Positions 52,098-60,379 of a stretch of 64,000 bases of DNA are shown piece by piece (the first letter of the stretch is position 1; each line of letters begins with the position of its first letter). Location of the stretch: the NCBI RefSeq assembly GCF_030651185.1, contig NZ_JAUSCJ010000031.1, forward strand, positions 62,001 to 126,000. The letters are read 5' to 3'. Source of the DNA: Phenylobacterium sp. (GTDB lineage Bacteria; Pseudomonadota; Alphaproteobacteria; Caulobacterales; Caulobacteraceae). The position numbers and the translations under genes were made by a program. A model generated the notes under the pieces. It was not told the DNA's origin. It did not search any database and saw only the letters and a program-made list of their open reading frames with translations.

Positions 52098-54868
52098 AAC
52101 CGATACCTCGCCCCGAGATAGAACTGCCGCCCGGTGTGGGTGTAGTCCTCGGAGTTCCGGCGCTCGATGGAGATCCAGCGGTCCTCGAATTCGTCGGTGA
52201 GGTTGATCCCCTCGAAGGTCAGGCTGAATTGCTCGCTGATCTTGTAGTTGGCCGAAAAGTCGACGTTCAGCGTGCTGTTCTTGCCCCGGGCGTCGTTGCC
52301 GTTGCCGCCCGGGACCGCGGCCAGATATTCGTCACGATAGGAGGCCGACACCCGGGCGCTGAGGCGAGTGTCCTCGTAGTAGAGCGTCGCGTTCCACGAG
52401 CGCGGCGACAGGCCCACCAGAGGCAGGACCGTGGTCGCCCGCGGGACCACCGAGGAGTCGGTGATGTAGGTCACCGTGGAGTCGGCGTGGGTGTAGTTCG
52501 CGATGCCGCCGAACCGGTCGAAGGGCGCGGGCAGGAAGCTGAACGGTCCCTGCAGGTTGATCTCGTATCCCTTCAGTTCGCCCCCGGCGGTGTTGAGCAG
52601 TTGGGTCACCAGGAAGATGGTGTCTGGGCCGTTGCGCGTGGTCAGCAGGCTGACCGGCAAGCCCGTGGCGCTGTAGGGCATCGTGGCGGCCGAGCTCTGA
52701 ATGTAGGACTGCAGGTCCTTGTAGAAGACGCCTACGCTGAACTGGGTTTCGCTCGCCCGATACCACTCGAAGCTGAGATCGAAGGTGTTGGCCCGGACCG
52801 GGTCCAATAGCGGGTTGCCGATGGTCAGGGTGTGGGCGGTGTTGTTGATCGATCCGCCCGGCGTCAGGCTGGGCAGCTGCGGGCGCGCCATCACCTTGGC
52901 GGCGGCGACGCGGACCAGGACGTCCTCGCGCGGCTCCAGCACCAGGTTCAGCGCTGGCAGGGTGTCGTCGTACTTGCGCGACACCGCCACATAGTTGGTC
53001 CCCACATAGCCGCGGGCGATGCTGGTGGTGGACACGCGCCGGACCCCGAAATTGCCGCGCAGGGGCATGCCGAACACCGAGGTTGCGAAATCGGCCTGGA
53101 CATAGAGCCCCAGGTCCCGCTCGCCAACTTCGCGGTTGGCGGCGCGTTGGTTGTCGGTGCTGACCCGGAAGTCGCCAAAGGCGTTGACGCAGTTGCAGTA
53201 GAGATCGACGAGGGCCGCGATCTTGGCCACATCCGGCGCCAGCCAGGCGTTGGGGGTTCCGGCCGGCGCGCCCAGGCCCCGCCCGAAGCCACTGACCAAG
53301 GTGCTGATCTGCGCCAGGGCGACGCCCGGCAGCGGGACCGCGGCGTCCTGTAGGCCGTTGACCGTGTTCTGGCGCCAGTCGGCGGTGACGAACCGGTAGT
53401 CCTTGAACAGCAGGCCGCCCTTCAGGGTCAGGCCGTCGGTTAGCTTGAACTCGCCATCCACCCCCAGCGTCTTGAAGCGGTTGGAGGTCTTGTTGGGCCG
53501 CTGGCGCAGCAGGGACGGGAAACCCTGGGCCGCGCTGGAGCTGAACTGCCAGTTGGACGGATCGGTGACGTCGAAGTTGTAGTTCAGGACCGGCAGGGTT
53601 TGGCTGGCGGAAAAATCGTAGCTGTAGCCGTCCTGATTATAGCGGTCGAAGGAGACCGTGGTCTGGACCGGATTGTCCTGGATCGACCGCGACTGGCCGA
53701 TCACCGCCTTCATCTTGAACCGGCTGCTGAACTCGTGCTCCAGCCGCAGGGATAGCTGGCTGAACTCGCTGGAGAGTTCGTCGTAGCGGACCTCGCTGCG
53801 GATGTCGGTGTCGTCGAAAGTCGCGCTCACCATTTGGTTCTGGGCGCCGAACACCGGGTTGCGGACCAGAGTCTGCTCCAGCCGGGTCAGATAGGTGGTG
53901 AGGTATTCTTCCTGCCGGGTTCCGTCGAACAACGCGAACAGCGCATCGAAGGTGAAGGTGGTCGCCTCGGTGGGGGCGAACTGCACCGCCGCCGTGGTCC
54001 CGTAGCGCCGCCAGTCGTAGGTCAGGCGCTCATAGCGCGGGATGCGCGCGTGCCAGGCCGAGTTGACTGGACTGTACACGCCCGCGGGGCTGTTGCAGGC
54101 GCCGGCGTTCAAGAAGCAGCCGCCCGAGTTGGTGGGCACAGAGGGGTTCTCCCAGCGACCGCTGGTGGCGCCTTCCTCCAGGATGTTGCGCGCGCTGTAG
54201 GCCACCGAGACCAAGGCCCCCAGCTTGCCGTCGAACCAAGTGTCGGAGATCAGGGCGGTGGCACGGGGGTCGGCCTTTCTCGACAGGTCGTTGTAGCCAT
54301 ATTGAAGGCTCCCCGCAGCGTGGAAGCCCGGGTTGTCGAACGGTCTGGCGGTGGCCAGGTCGATGGTGGCGCCCAGCGACCCCTCCTCCACATCGGCGGT
54401 CTGCGACTTGCGCACCGTCACGCGGTTGAAGAGCTCGGAGGCGAAGACCTGGAAGTCGAAGCTGCGGCCCCGGTTGGCGCCGCCGGTGGTGTCCTTGCCC
54501 CCGGTGGTGGCCAGGGCCTCAAGGCCGTTCAACCGCACGCGGCTGAAGTCCCCCGGCAGGCCCCGCACCGTGATGGAGCGGCCCTCGCCGCCGTCCCGAT
54601 CGATGGCGACGCCGGGAATCCGTTGCAGGGCCTCGGCCAGGTTCAGGTCGGGGAAGTCGGCCATGTCCTCGGCGTTGATCACGTCGACGAGGGCGGTCTC
54701 TTTCTTCTTGATCTCGATGGCGCTGGCCAGGCTGGCGCGGAAGCCGGTGACGATGAGCTCATCCACCTCACCGGTCTGGGCCTGCGCCTGACCCCCGGCC
54801 AAGACGGCCAGGACCGCGGCCACACCGGCGTGCGCCCACGGCTGACGCCGATGTTCGGATTTAGGCAT
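52094..54868 (-). CDS. TonB-dependent outer-membrane receptor
   Basis: A 924-residue receptor: signal peptide ending GGQAQAQ (about residue 31), a TonB-box-like stretch VDELIVTGFRASL, a plug domain (NLAEALQRIPGVAIDRDGGEGRSITVRGLP) and a 22-strand barrel ending in RQFYLGARYRF with the C-terminal Phe needed for outer-membrane insertion. This is the large OAR-like type common in Caulobacterales for sugars, peptides or siderophores. The ATG at 54868 follows AAGGA. An earlier start at 54925 is unlikely. The gene is coupled to the ATP-grasp gene downstream. Confidence 0.93.
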   Translation of the reverse strand: MPKSEHRRQPWAHAGVAAVLAVLAGGQAQAQTGEVDELIVTGFRASLASAIEIKKKETALVDVINAEDMADFPDLNLAEALQRIPGVAIDRDGGEGRSITVRGLPGDFSRVRLNGLEALATTGGKDTTGGANRGRSFDFQVFASELFNRVTVRKSQTADVEEGSLGATIDLATARPFDNPGFHAAGSLQYGYNDLSRKADPRATALISDTWFDGKLGALVSVAYSARNILEEGATSGRWENPSVPTNSGGCFLNAGACNSPAGVYSPVNSAWHARIPRYERLTYDWRRYGTTAAVQFAPTEATTFTFDALFALFDGTRQEEYLTTYLTRLEQTLVRNPVFGAQNQMVSATFDDTDIRSEVRYDELSSEFSQLSLRLEHEFSSRFKMKAVIGQSRSIQDNPVQTTVSFDRYNQDGYSYDFSASQTLPVLNYNFDVTDPSNWQFSSSAAQGFPSLLRQRPNKTSNRFKTLGVDGEFKLTDGLTLKGGLLFKDYRFVTADWRQNTVNGLQDAAVPLPGVALAQISTLVSGFGRGLGAPAGTPNAWLAPDVAKIAALVDLYCNCVNAFGDFRVSTDNQRAANREVGERDLGLYVQADFATSVFGMPLRGNFGVRRVSTTSIARGYVGTNYVAVSRKYDDTLPALNLVLEPREDVLVRVAAAKVMARPQLPSLTPGGSINNTAHTLTIGNPLLDPVRANTFDLSFEWYRASETQFSVGVFYKDLQSYIQSSAATMPYSATGLPVSLLTTRNGPDTIFLVTQLLNTAGGELKGYEINLQGPFSFLPAPFDRFGGIANYTHADSTVTYITDSSVVPRATTVLPLVGLSPRSWNATLYYEDTRLSARVSASYRDEYLAAVPGGNGNDARGKNSTLNVDFSANYKISEQFSLTFEGINLTDEFEDRWISIERRNSEDYTHTGRQFYLGARYRF

Positions 54869-55064
54869 AGGTCCTTGAATTCCCCGGTGGAGAGGGGGAA
54901 TGGTCCGCCCCTCACACGAATGCAAGCGTCGCCGTGAGCGGAGAAGTGACTATTTTTAGGCCGGATGTCCGACATCCGCCCCTGCGGCCAAGCGCGCCGG
55001 AGCTTGACCCGCGGCCTTCGGCTCCCTAGCTCTCAGGCGAACGTTCTGACGAAAGATCCGTCCC

Positions 55065-55409
55065 ATGACCGACGCCGCCAACGCCAACCCTGTCCACGAG
55101 TTCATCAGCCGCACCGTCACAGACAATCCAGTGGTGCTGTTCATGAAAGGCGTGCCTGAGCAGCCCCAGTGCGGCTTCTCCGGCATGGTGGTCCAGGTGC
55201 TCGACCATCTCGGCGTCGACTTCGTGGGCGTGAACGTCCTGCAGGACGCCTCCCTGCGCGACGGCATCAAGACCTTCAGCGACTGGCCGACCATCCCGCA
55301 GCTCTATGTGAAGGGCGAGTTCGTCGGCGGCGCCGACATCGTCAAGGAGATGTTCCAGGCGGGCGAACTGAAGCCCCTGCTGATCGAACAGGGCGTGCTC
55401 GCGGCCTAA
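55065..55409 (+). CDS. grxD: Monothiol glutaredoxin (Grx4/GrxD)
   Basis: A 114-residue glutaredoxin. The active site CGFS lies in EQPQCGFSGMVV, with KGVPE, WPTIPQLYVKGEFVGGADI for glutathione and FeS binding. It carries [2Fe-2S] clusters with BolA for delivery and iron sensing. bolA is at 46210, an unusual separation. The thioesterase starts 7 nt after its stop. Confidence 0.95.
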   Translation: MTDAANANPVHEFISRTVTDNPVVLFMKGVPEQPQCGFSGMVVQVLDHLGVDFVGVNVLQDASLRDGIKTFSDWPTIPQLYVKGEFVGGADIVKEMFQAGELKPLLIEQGVLAA

Positions 55410-55416
55410 CCAGCCG

Positions 55417-55836
55417 GTGACGCAGCTTCTCGAACCGCCCGTAGGCCAGCAGGTCTTCGAGGCCAGCTTCACGCCGGAAGCCTCCGACATCGACGCCAAT
55501 GGCCACGTGAACAACGTGGTCTATCTGCGCTGGATCCAGGACATGGCCACCGCCCACTGGGCCGCCCGCCAGCCGGCGGAGGATCAGTCGCGCTGGGCCT
55601 GGATCGTCCTGCGCCACGAGGTGGACTACCGCCGCGCCCTGCTGCCGGGCGAGACCGCGCACGCCCGCACCTGGGTGGCGAGGAAGCCCGAGGGGCCGCG
55701 CTTCGACCGCTATGTCCGGATCGACGGTCCTGACGGCGCCATGTGCGCCCAGGCGGTCACGTCCTGGTGCCTCATCGACGCGGCCACAGGCCGCCCCAAG
55801 CGCGTGCCTCAGGACATCGTCGACCGCTTCATCTAG
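55417..55836 (+). CDS. Acyl-CoA thioesterase, 4-hydroxybenzoyl-CoA thioesterase family
   Basis: A 139-residue hotdog protein from a GTG 7 nt after grxD. SDIDANGHVNNVVYLRWIQDMATAHW is the YbgC/FadM-like signature (Asp-x-Asn-x-His-x-Asn-x-x-Tyr). It hydrolyses acyl-CoA thioesters in the cytosol. It is co-transcribed with grxD, and the pair is closed by a double palindrome. Confidence 0.9.
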   Translation: MTQLLEPPVGQQVFEASFTPEASDIDANGHVNNVVYLRWIQDMATAHWAARQPAEDQSRWAWIVLRHEVDYRRALLPGETAHARTWVARKPEGPRFDRYVRIDGPDGAMCAQAVTSWCLIDAATGRPKRVPQDIVDRFI

Positions 55837-55885
55837 AGCGGGATGCGAAAAAGTGGGAACCGGTTTTTCGCATCAATCCCGCTCT
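55835..55885. repeat. Palindromic repeat, part 1
   Basis: AGAGCGGGATGCGAAAAA and, from 55864, TTTTTCGCATCAATCCCGCTCT form a near-perfect 18-bp stem (two extra bases in the right arm). Sequences of this type are widespread intergenic repeats in alphaproteobacteria. It starts in the thioesterase stop codon and can act as terminator. Confidence 0.8.
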
Positions 55886-55899
55886 AAACATAAGGAAGC

Positions 55900-55950
55900 G
55901 ATCACGTTTATGATTTTGGATCGGTTCGATCCAAAATCATAAACGTGATC
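55900..55950. repeat. Palindromic repeat, part 2
   Basis: A perfect 24-bp stem (from GATCACGTTTATGATTTTGG to its reverse complement at 55927-55950) with a 3-nt loop. It is AT-rich, unlike its surroundings. It is paired with part 1 as one dispersed element. Confidence 0.85.
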
Positions 55951-55957
55951 TAGCGGC

Positions 55958-56335
55958 TCAGTTCCCCGGCCCGGTCCACGGATAGAACGGGTTCAGCAGG
56001 AACAGCGGGGTGCGGCCCGCAACCCCCAGCTCGGCATAGGTGAAGGTCAGGTCGGTGTGGCCCATGGCGAAGGACTTGCACGGGTCCAGGCGCTTGCGGC
56101 CGAAGGCGAGTGTCACCGCGTCCCCCTTCCGCTCCACGAAGAAGGCGAAGTCCTCCTTCTTGGTGCAGCCGTTGGAGGCGACCCGGATGGTCAGGGCCGC
56201 GCGCCCGGCGCTGGCCGAATAGAGCGGCTCGAGCTCTCCCAGGGACGAACCCGCGGGCGCGAGGATGGGCGGTGCGGCGGTGGCGCAGCCGGCGAGCAGG
56301 CTGAGCGCCCCGATCAACAGAAGACGACGATGCAT
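55958..56335 (-). CDS. Small hypothetical lipoprotein
   Basis: A 125-residue protein from the ATG at 56335. MHRRLLLIGALSLLAGC gives a lipobox Cys at residue 17. The mature domain is beta-rich (RAALTIRVASNGCTKKEDFAFFVERKGDAVTLAFGRKRLDPC, then HTDLTFTYAELGVAGRTPLFLLNPF) with two cysteines that may pair. Function unknown. It lies between a palindromic repeat and the rpsD terminator and is alone. Confidence 0.72.
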   Translation of the reverse strand: MHRRLLLIGALSLLAGCATAAPPILAPAGSSLGELEPLYSASAGRAALTIRVASNGCTKKEDFAFFVERKGDAVTLAFGRKRLDPCKSFAMGHTDLTFTYAELGVAGRTPLFLLNPFYPWTGPGN

Positions 56336-56368
56336 GGGCGCACTCCGCCACAGATCGCGCCCAAGCAA

Positions 56369-56394
56369 AAGGCCCCGGATCGCTCCGGGGCCTT
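56369..56394 (-). terminator. Intrinsic terminator of rpsD
   Basis: A perfect 11-bp stem (AAGGCCCCGGA / TCCGGGGCCTT) with a 4-nt loop, followed on the minus strand by TT (a TTTT run at its base). It lies 27 nt after the rpsD stop. Confidence 0.9.
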
Positions 56395-56420
56395 CGCAAA
56401 CTCGCGAGGTCGAACTCAGA

Positions 56421-57038
56421 TCAGGACGAATAGAATTCGATGACCAGGTTCGGCTCCATCTTCACAGCGTAGGGAACTTCGCTGAATTCCGGCTGGCGGA
56501 TGAACTTGGCGGTCATCGCCTTGGTGTCCATCTCGATATAGTCGGGGGTGTCGCGCTCGGCCGACTGGATGGCTTCCAGGACCAGCGCCATGTTCTTGGA
56601 ACGCTCGCGGACCGAGACGATGTCGCCCGGCTTCACGCGATAGGAGGCGATGTTGACGCGCTTGCCGTTCACCAGAACGTGGCCGTGGTTCACGAACTGA
56701 CGGGCGGCGAACACGGTCGGCACGAACTTGGCGCGGTAGACGATGGCGTCCAGGCGCGATTCCAGCAGGCCGATCAGGTTTTCCGAGGTGTTGCCCTTGC
56801 GGCGGTCAGCTTCCTCGTAGGTGCGGACGAACTGCTTCTCGGTGATGTTGCCGTAGAAGCCCTTCAGCTTTTGCTTGGCGCGCAATTGCAGGCCGAAGTC
56901 GGAGACTTTCTGCTTGCGGCGCTGCCCGTGCTGGCCGGGGCCGTACTGGCGGGAATTCACCGGGGACTTCGGACGACCCCAGATGTTTTCGCCCATCCGG
57001 CGGTCGAGTTTGTACTTCGCAGAATGCCGCTTGGACAT
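56421..57038 (-). CDS. rpsD: 30S ribosomal protein S4
   Basis: A 205-residue S4. The N-terminus [21 protein letters not shown], the RNA-binding S4 domain ([50 protein letters not shown]) and the C-terminal EFYSS are canonical. It nucleates 30S assembly by binding 16S rRNA. As in other alphaproteobacteria it is a lone gene away from the alpha operon. Confidence 0.98.
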   Translation of the reverse strand: MSKRHSAKYKLDRRMGENIWGRPKSPVNSRQYGPGQHGQRRKQKVSDFGLQLRAKQKLKGFYGNITEKQFVRTYEEADRRKGNTSENLIGLLESRLDAIVYRAKFVPTVFAARQFVNHGHVLVNGKRVNIASYRVKPGDIVSVRERSKNMALVLEAIQSAERDTPDYIEMDTKAMTAKFIRQPEFSEVPYAVKMEPNLVIEFYSS

Positions 57039-57197
57039 AGTAGCTCTTTCAACACGATCCGGGCCGGCGCCTTCATCAGTGAAGGCGCGATTTCAACGGC
57101 GGCGTCCAGATCACCCGTCATAGGTGTTCACAGCCGCCAGGGTGACCCGGCGGCGCGAAGGGGCGGTTTATGTCGTCGCAGCCCCTCTGAGTCAACC

Positions 57198-58451
57198 TCA
57201 GTCGGCGAGGACCACCGGCGGCAGGCGGTAGCCGCCCTCCAGCAGTTCCGTCTTCGGCAGATAGGCCCGCATGAAGAGGGCGAAGGGGCCGGCCGGGGCC
57301 GGCAGCCAGTTGGCGGTGCGCTCACCCCCCGGGGCGGCGTGGCCGATCCAGATGTCCAGGGAGCCGTCCTCGCCCATCACCAGGCCCTCGGTGCGGTCGC
57401 CGATGGCGTAGCGGTTCAGGGGGTTGTCGGTGAAGAAGAACTGACCGTCCTCCGTCGCCTCATAGAGGCTGAGCGACCAGAAGGAATGGACCGGCAGCAG
57501 GCCGCCGGCCGGGAAGTGCAGCCGCCAGGACTTGTTTCCGTCGAACAGGGCGCGCGGCAGGTCGCCTTCGGCCCGCATGTACATGGCCTCGGCCGGCGGC
57601 AGGGCGGCGAGCCCCGACACCGCCACGGAGGCCCGCAGGCCGTAGTCCTGGGCGAAGTCGCCCAGCCGCGCCGACGGGTAGGACCAGCCGTCGGTGAAAC
57701 CTGCGCCGGAGAGCCCGCCCTTGCGCGCGGCGACCCGGGCCTCGGCCACGCCGGCCTCGATGGCCGCGGCCTCCTCGGCAGAGAACCGCTTGGCGTCGAA
57801 GTCGGCGAGGCCCAGGGGCGCCATGCCGGCGAGGAAGGCGCGGTCCTCCACCTGCGGCGGGTTCACCGCCATCAGCTGGGCGGCGGTCTCGAAATACTCC
57901 CCCCAGGGGGCGCCGCGATGGGCGAAGGGACCCGGCGGCGTCGCGGCGGGGCCCTGCATGGACAGCCCATGCTGCACGGCCTTGGCGCCTTCCACGTCGT
58001 GCGGCCCGTCCACCAGGATGCGGGCGAGCGCCCAGACGTGGTTGGTGGGCGAGCGGACGACATTGGGGCCTTCGGCGGCGTCGGTCGGCCCCACCAGGGT
58101 GAAGGTCCCGCCGCCCGGTCCGGTGGTGCGGGTCCCCAGGATGGCGAAGTTGTTGGTGTAGGCGTCCATCAGGGCCAGGGAGAAATAGCGCTCGCCGGTG
58201 GCGGGCACATTGATGGTCACCGGCCCCTGGGACAGGTCCACCTGGGCGGTGGAATAGAAGGTGTCGTTGTTGGGGGTGGTGACCGCGCGGGCATTGTGGT
58301 CGGCCAGCCGGCGCATGTGGCCAAAGACGTTCATTGGCGAGCCGCCCGCCAGGCCGCGGGCCCGGGTGGTGGCGATCTCCACCAGGGGCAGGGTGAAGAG
58401 CCAGGCGTCGCGGGCGGCGGCCTGCAAGGCGGCCAGGTCTGTCTTCGCCAT
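57198..58451 (-). CDS. DUF1254/DUF1214 domain protein
   Basis: A 417-residue protein without a signal peptide. The N-terminal part (AWLFTLPLVEIATTRARG, then NNDTFYSTAQVDLSQGPVTINVPATGERYFSLALMDAYTNNFAILGTRTTG) is DUF1254. The C-terminal part (SFWSLSLYEATEDGQFFFTDNPLNRYAIGDRT, then ANWLPAPAGPFALFMRAYLP) is DUF1214. This pair makes double beta-sandwich proteins of unknown role, sometimes next to lipid or aromatic metabolism genes. The start at 58451 lies 12 nt from the nitronate monooxygenase stop, so they are co-transcribed. Confidence 0.9.
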   Translation of the reverse strand: MAKTDLAALQAAARDAWLFTLPLVEIATTRARGLAGGSPMNVFGHMRRLADHNARAVTTPNNDTFYSTAQVDLSQGPVTINVPATGERYFSLALMDAYTNNFAILGTRTTGPGGGTFTLVGPTDAAEGPNVVRSPTNHVWALARILVDGPHDVEGAKAVQHGLSMQGPAATPPGPFAHRGAPWGEYFETAAQLMAVNPPQVEDRAFLAGMAPLGLADFDAKRFSAEEAAAIEAGVAEARVAARKGGLSGAGFTDGWSYPSARLGDFAQDYGLRASVAVSGLAALPPAEAMYMRAEGDLPRALFDGNKSWRLHFPAGGLLPVHSFWSLSLYEATEDGQFFFTDNPLNRYAIGDRTEGLVMGEDGSLDIWIGHAAPGGERTANWLPAPAGPFALFMRAYLPKTELLEGGYRLPPVVLAD

Positions 58452-58463
58452 CGCGTTCCCCCT

Positions 58464-59537
58464 CTAGCGGCCCACCCGTTCGGACAGGGCCTGGGAGGCG
58501 GCCTTGGCCTCCTCCCACCATTTGGCGACCATCTCGCCCGCATCACCGCGCTTCGCAAGCCTCATCCCCTGGCCGGCCCACAGCGAGAGCATGTCGGCCT
58601 GCCCCGCCTTGGCGGCGGCGGCGCGCAGGGGCTGGGTCAGGCGGTTCTGGACGGGATAGGCCGGGACCAGATCCTCGACGGCGCGCATCTCGCGCATGAA
58701 GCGGTTGTCGATGCCGCGCGCAGGACGGCCGGTGAAGGCCCGCGTCAGGCGGGTGGGATCATCGCCGGCGGTCTCCAGGGCGGCGCGCCAGGGCGCGCTC
58801 ACCGCCGTCTGGTCGGCCAGCAGGAAGGCGGTGCCCATCTGGACGGCGTCGGCGCCCAAGGCCAGGGCCGCGGCCACGCCACGTCCGTCCATGATCCCGC
58901 CCGCCGCGATCACCGGGATGTCCACGGCGGCGCGGATGGTGGCGACAAGGGCCATGGTCCCGACAAGGCTCGCCTCCGTGCCGGCCAGGAAGTGACCGCG
59001 ATGGCCACCCGCCTCCGCGCCCTGGGCGCTGATCCCGTCGGCCCCGACGGCGGCCCACGCGCGCGCCTCGGCGACCGTGGTGGCCGTGCCGACCACATGG
59101 CTGCCCACCGCGTGCAGGGCGTCGACCTGGGCCTTGGTCAGGATGGAGAAGGTGAAGGAGGCCACGGCGGGCGCGGCGCGCACCAGGGCCGCAAACTGAG
59201 CCTCGAAGTCCGGGGCGTAGTCATTGGGCTGGGCTGGCGGCGGCGCGCCGAGCTCGGCGTACCAGGGCGCGAGCCGCTCCAGCGCCGCGTCGATGACGTC
59301 CGTGCCGGGCGTCGCCACCGGGTTGATGAACAGGTTCACGCCGAAGGGCCGATCGGTCGCCGCCCTCAGCGCCGCCACCGCCGGCTCGATGTCGGCGGGC
59401 GCCAGGGCCCCGGCGCCGAGCGCGCCCAGACCTCCGGCCTGGGACACCGCCACCGCCATCTCCGGCGACGACGCGCCCACCATCGGCGCCTGCAGGATCG
59501 GGATCGGCAGGGCGTGCAGGAAGGCCGCAAAGTCCAT
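58464..59537 (-). CDS. Nitronate monooxygenase
   Basis: A 357-residue FMN TIM-barrel protein: PILQAPMVGASSPEMAVAVSQAGGLGALG at the N-terminus, GISAQGAEAGGHRGHF (catalytic His region) and GGIMDGRGVAAALALGADAVQMGTAFLL for FMN phosphate binding. It oxidises toxic alkyl nitronates such as propionate 3-nitronate. It is followed by the DUF1254 gene and preceded by trmJ with a 5-nt gap, so the three form one operon. Confidence 0.9.
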   Translation of the reverse strand: MDFAAFLHALPIPILQAPMVGASSPEMAVAVSQAGGLGALGAGALAPADIEPAVAALRAATDRPFGVNLFINPVATPGTDVIDAALERLAPWYAELGAPPPAQPNDYAPDFEAQFAALVRAAPAVASFTFSILTKAQVDALHAVGSHVVGTATTVAEARAWAAVGADGISAQGAEAGGHRGHFLAGTEASLVGTMALVATIRAAVDIPVIAAGGIMDGRGVAAALALGADAVQMGTAFLLADQTAVSAPWRAALETAGDDPTRLTRAFTGRPARGIDNRFMREMRAVEDLVPAYPVQNRLTQPLRAAAAKAGQADMLSLWAGQGMRLAKRGDAGEMVAKWWEEAKAASQALSERVGR

Positions 59538-59542
59538 GACGC

Positions 59543-60322
59543 CTACTCCGTGGCTTGCTTGGCCTTTTCCCGCGCCAGCTTATGCAGGGCGCGGCCGCGG
59601 CCCTTGGATAGGGCGGTGACGACCCCGCGGAAGGTGCGCACCTCCTGGTCGGAGAACCGGGCGCGGCCGAGCGCCGAGCGCAGGTTCTGCATCATCGACG
59701 GCTTCTTTTCCGGCGGATGGAAGAAGCCGGCGGCGTCCAGTTCGCTCTCGAAGTGATCATACAGGCCCTGCATAGCGGCGGCCTGAGCCGGCGGCGGGGC
59801 GTCGCGGAAGATGGCGGGCGCGCCGGTCTCCTGGGTCATCCGCCACTCATAGGCCAGGATGATCACCGCCTGGGCGAGGTTCAGCGACCGGAAGCGCGGA
59901 TCGATGGGCAGGGTCACCACCGCCTGGCACAGCGCGATGTCGGCGGTCTCCAGTCCAGCGCGCTCGCCGCCGAACAGCAGGCCCACATTGCGGCCCTCGG
60001 CCACCTCGTGGATCAGGTTCGCCGCCGCCGCGCGCGGGGTCAGGATCGGCAGCTGCAGCTCGCGGGGCCTGGCCGTTGTCGCATAGACCAGATGCAGGTC
60101 GGCGATGGCCGCCTCGACGCTGTCATAGACCCGGGCGGCGTTCAGCGGCCACTCCGCGCCCGAGGCCGAGGACCAGGCCCGCTCCTGGGGCCAGCCGTCA
60201 CGGGGATTGACCAGGCGCAGGTCGGCCAGGCCGAAGTTCGCCATGGCGCGCGCGACCGCCCCGATGTTCTGGGCGAGTTGCGGCGCGTTGAGGATGATGC
60301 AGGGCGGGGAACCTGTGGACAT
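59543..60322 (-). CDS. trmJ: tRNA (Cm32/Um32) methyltransferase TrmJ-like, SpoU family
   Basis: A 259-residue SPOUT methyltransferase. IILNAPQLAQNIGAVARAMANFGLADLRLVNPRDGWP at the N-terminus, NVGLLFGGERAGLETADIALC and LPIDPRFRSLNLAQAVIILAYEW are motifs 1-3 of the SpoU class. The C-terminal extension is that of TrmJ. It probably 2'-O-methylates position 32 of tRNA. The ATG at 60322 starts the motif-bearing protein; the frame upstream is antisense to the beta-lactamase gene. It is divergent from that gene. Confidence 0.9.
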   Translation of the reverse strand: MSTGSPPCIILNAPQLAQNIGAVARAMANFGLADLRLVNPRDGWPQERAWSSASGAEWPLNAARVYDSVEAAIADLHLVYATTARPRELQLPILTPRAAAANLIHEVAEGRNVGLLFGGERAGLETADIALCQAVVTLPIDPRFRSLNLAQAVIILAYEWRMTQETGAPAIFRDAPPPAQAAAMQGLYDHFESELDAAGFFHPPEKKPSMMQNLRSALGRARFSDQEVRTFRGVVTALSKGRGRALHKLAREKAKQATE

Positions 60323-60379
60323 GGCGCGTTTTCCGTCCCTGCCCTCTTCATGGCAAGTGCGGCGTGCGAAGGTGATCCC

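Noticed and set aside
56265..59756. A 1163-codon open frame antisense to rpsD, the DUF1254 gene and nitronate monooxygenase
   Set aside because: It runs across three well-supported genes and their intergenic gaps, and its composition (Gly, His, Gln, Arg) is that of an antisense shadow.
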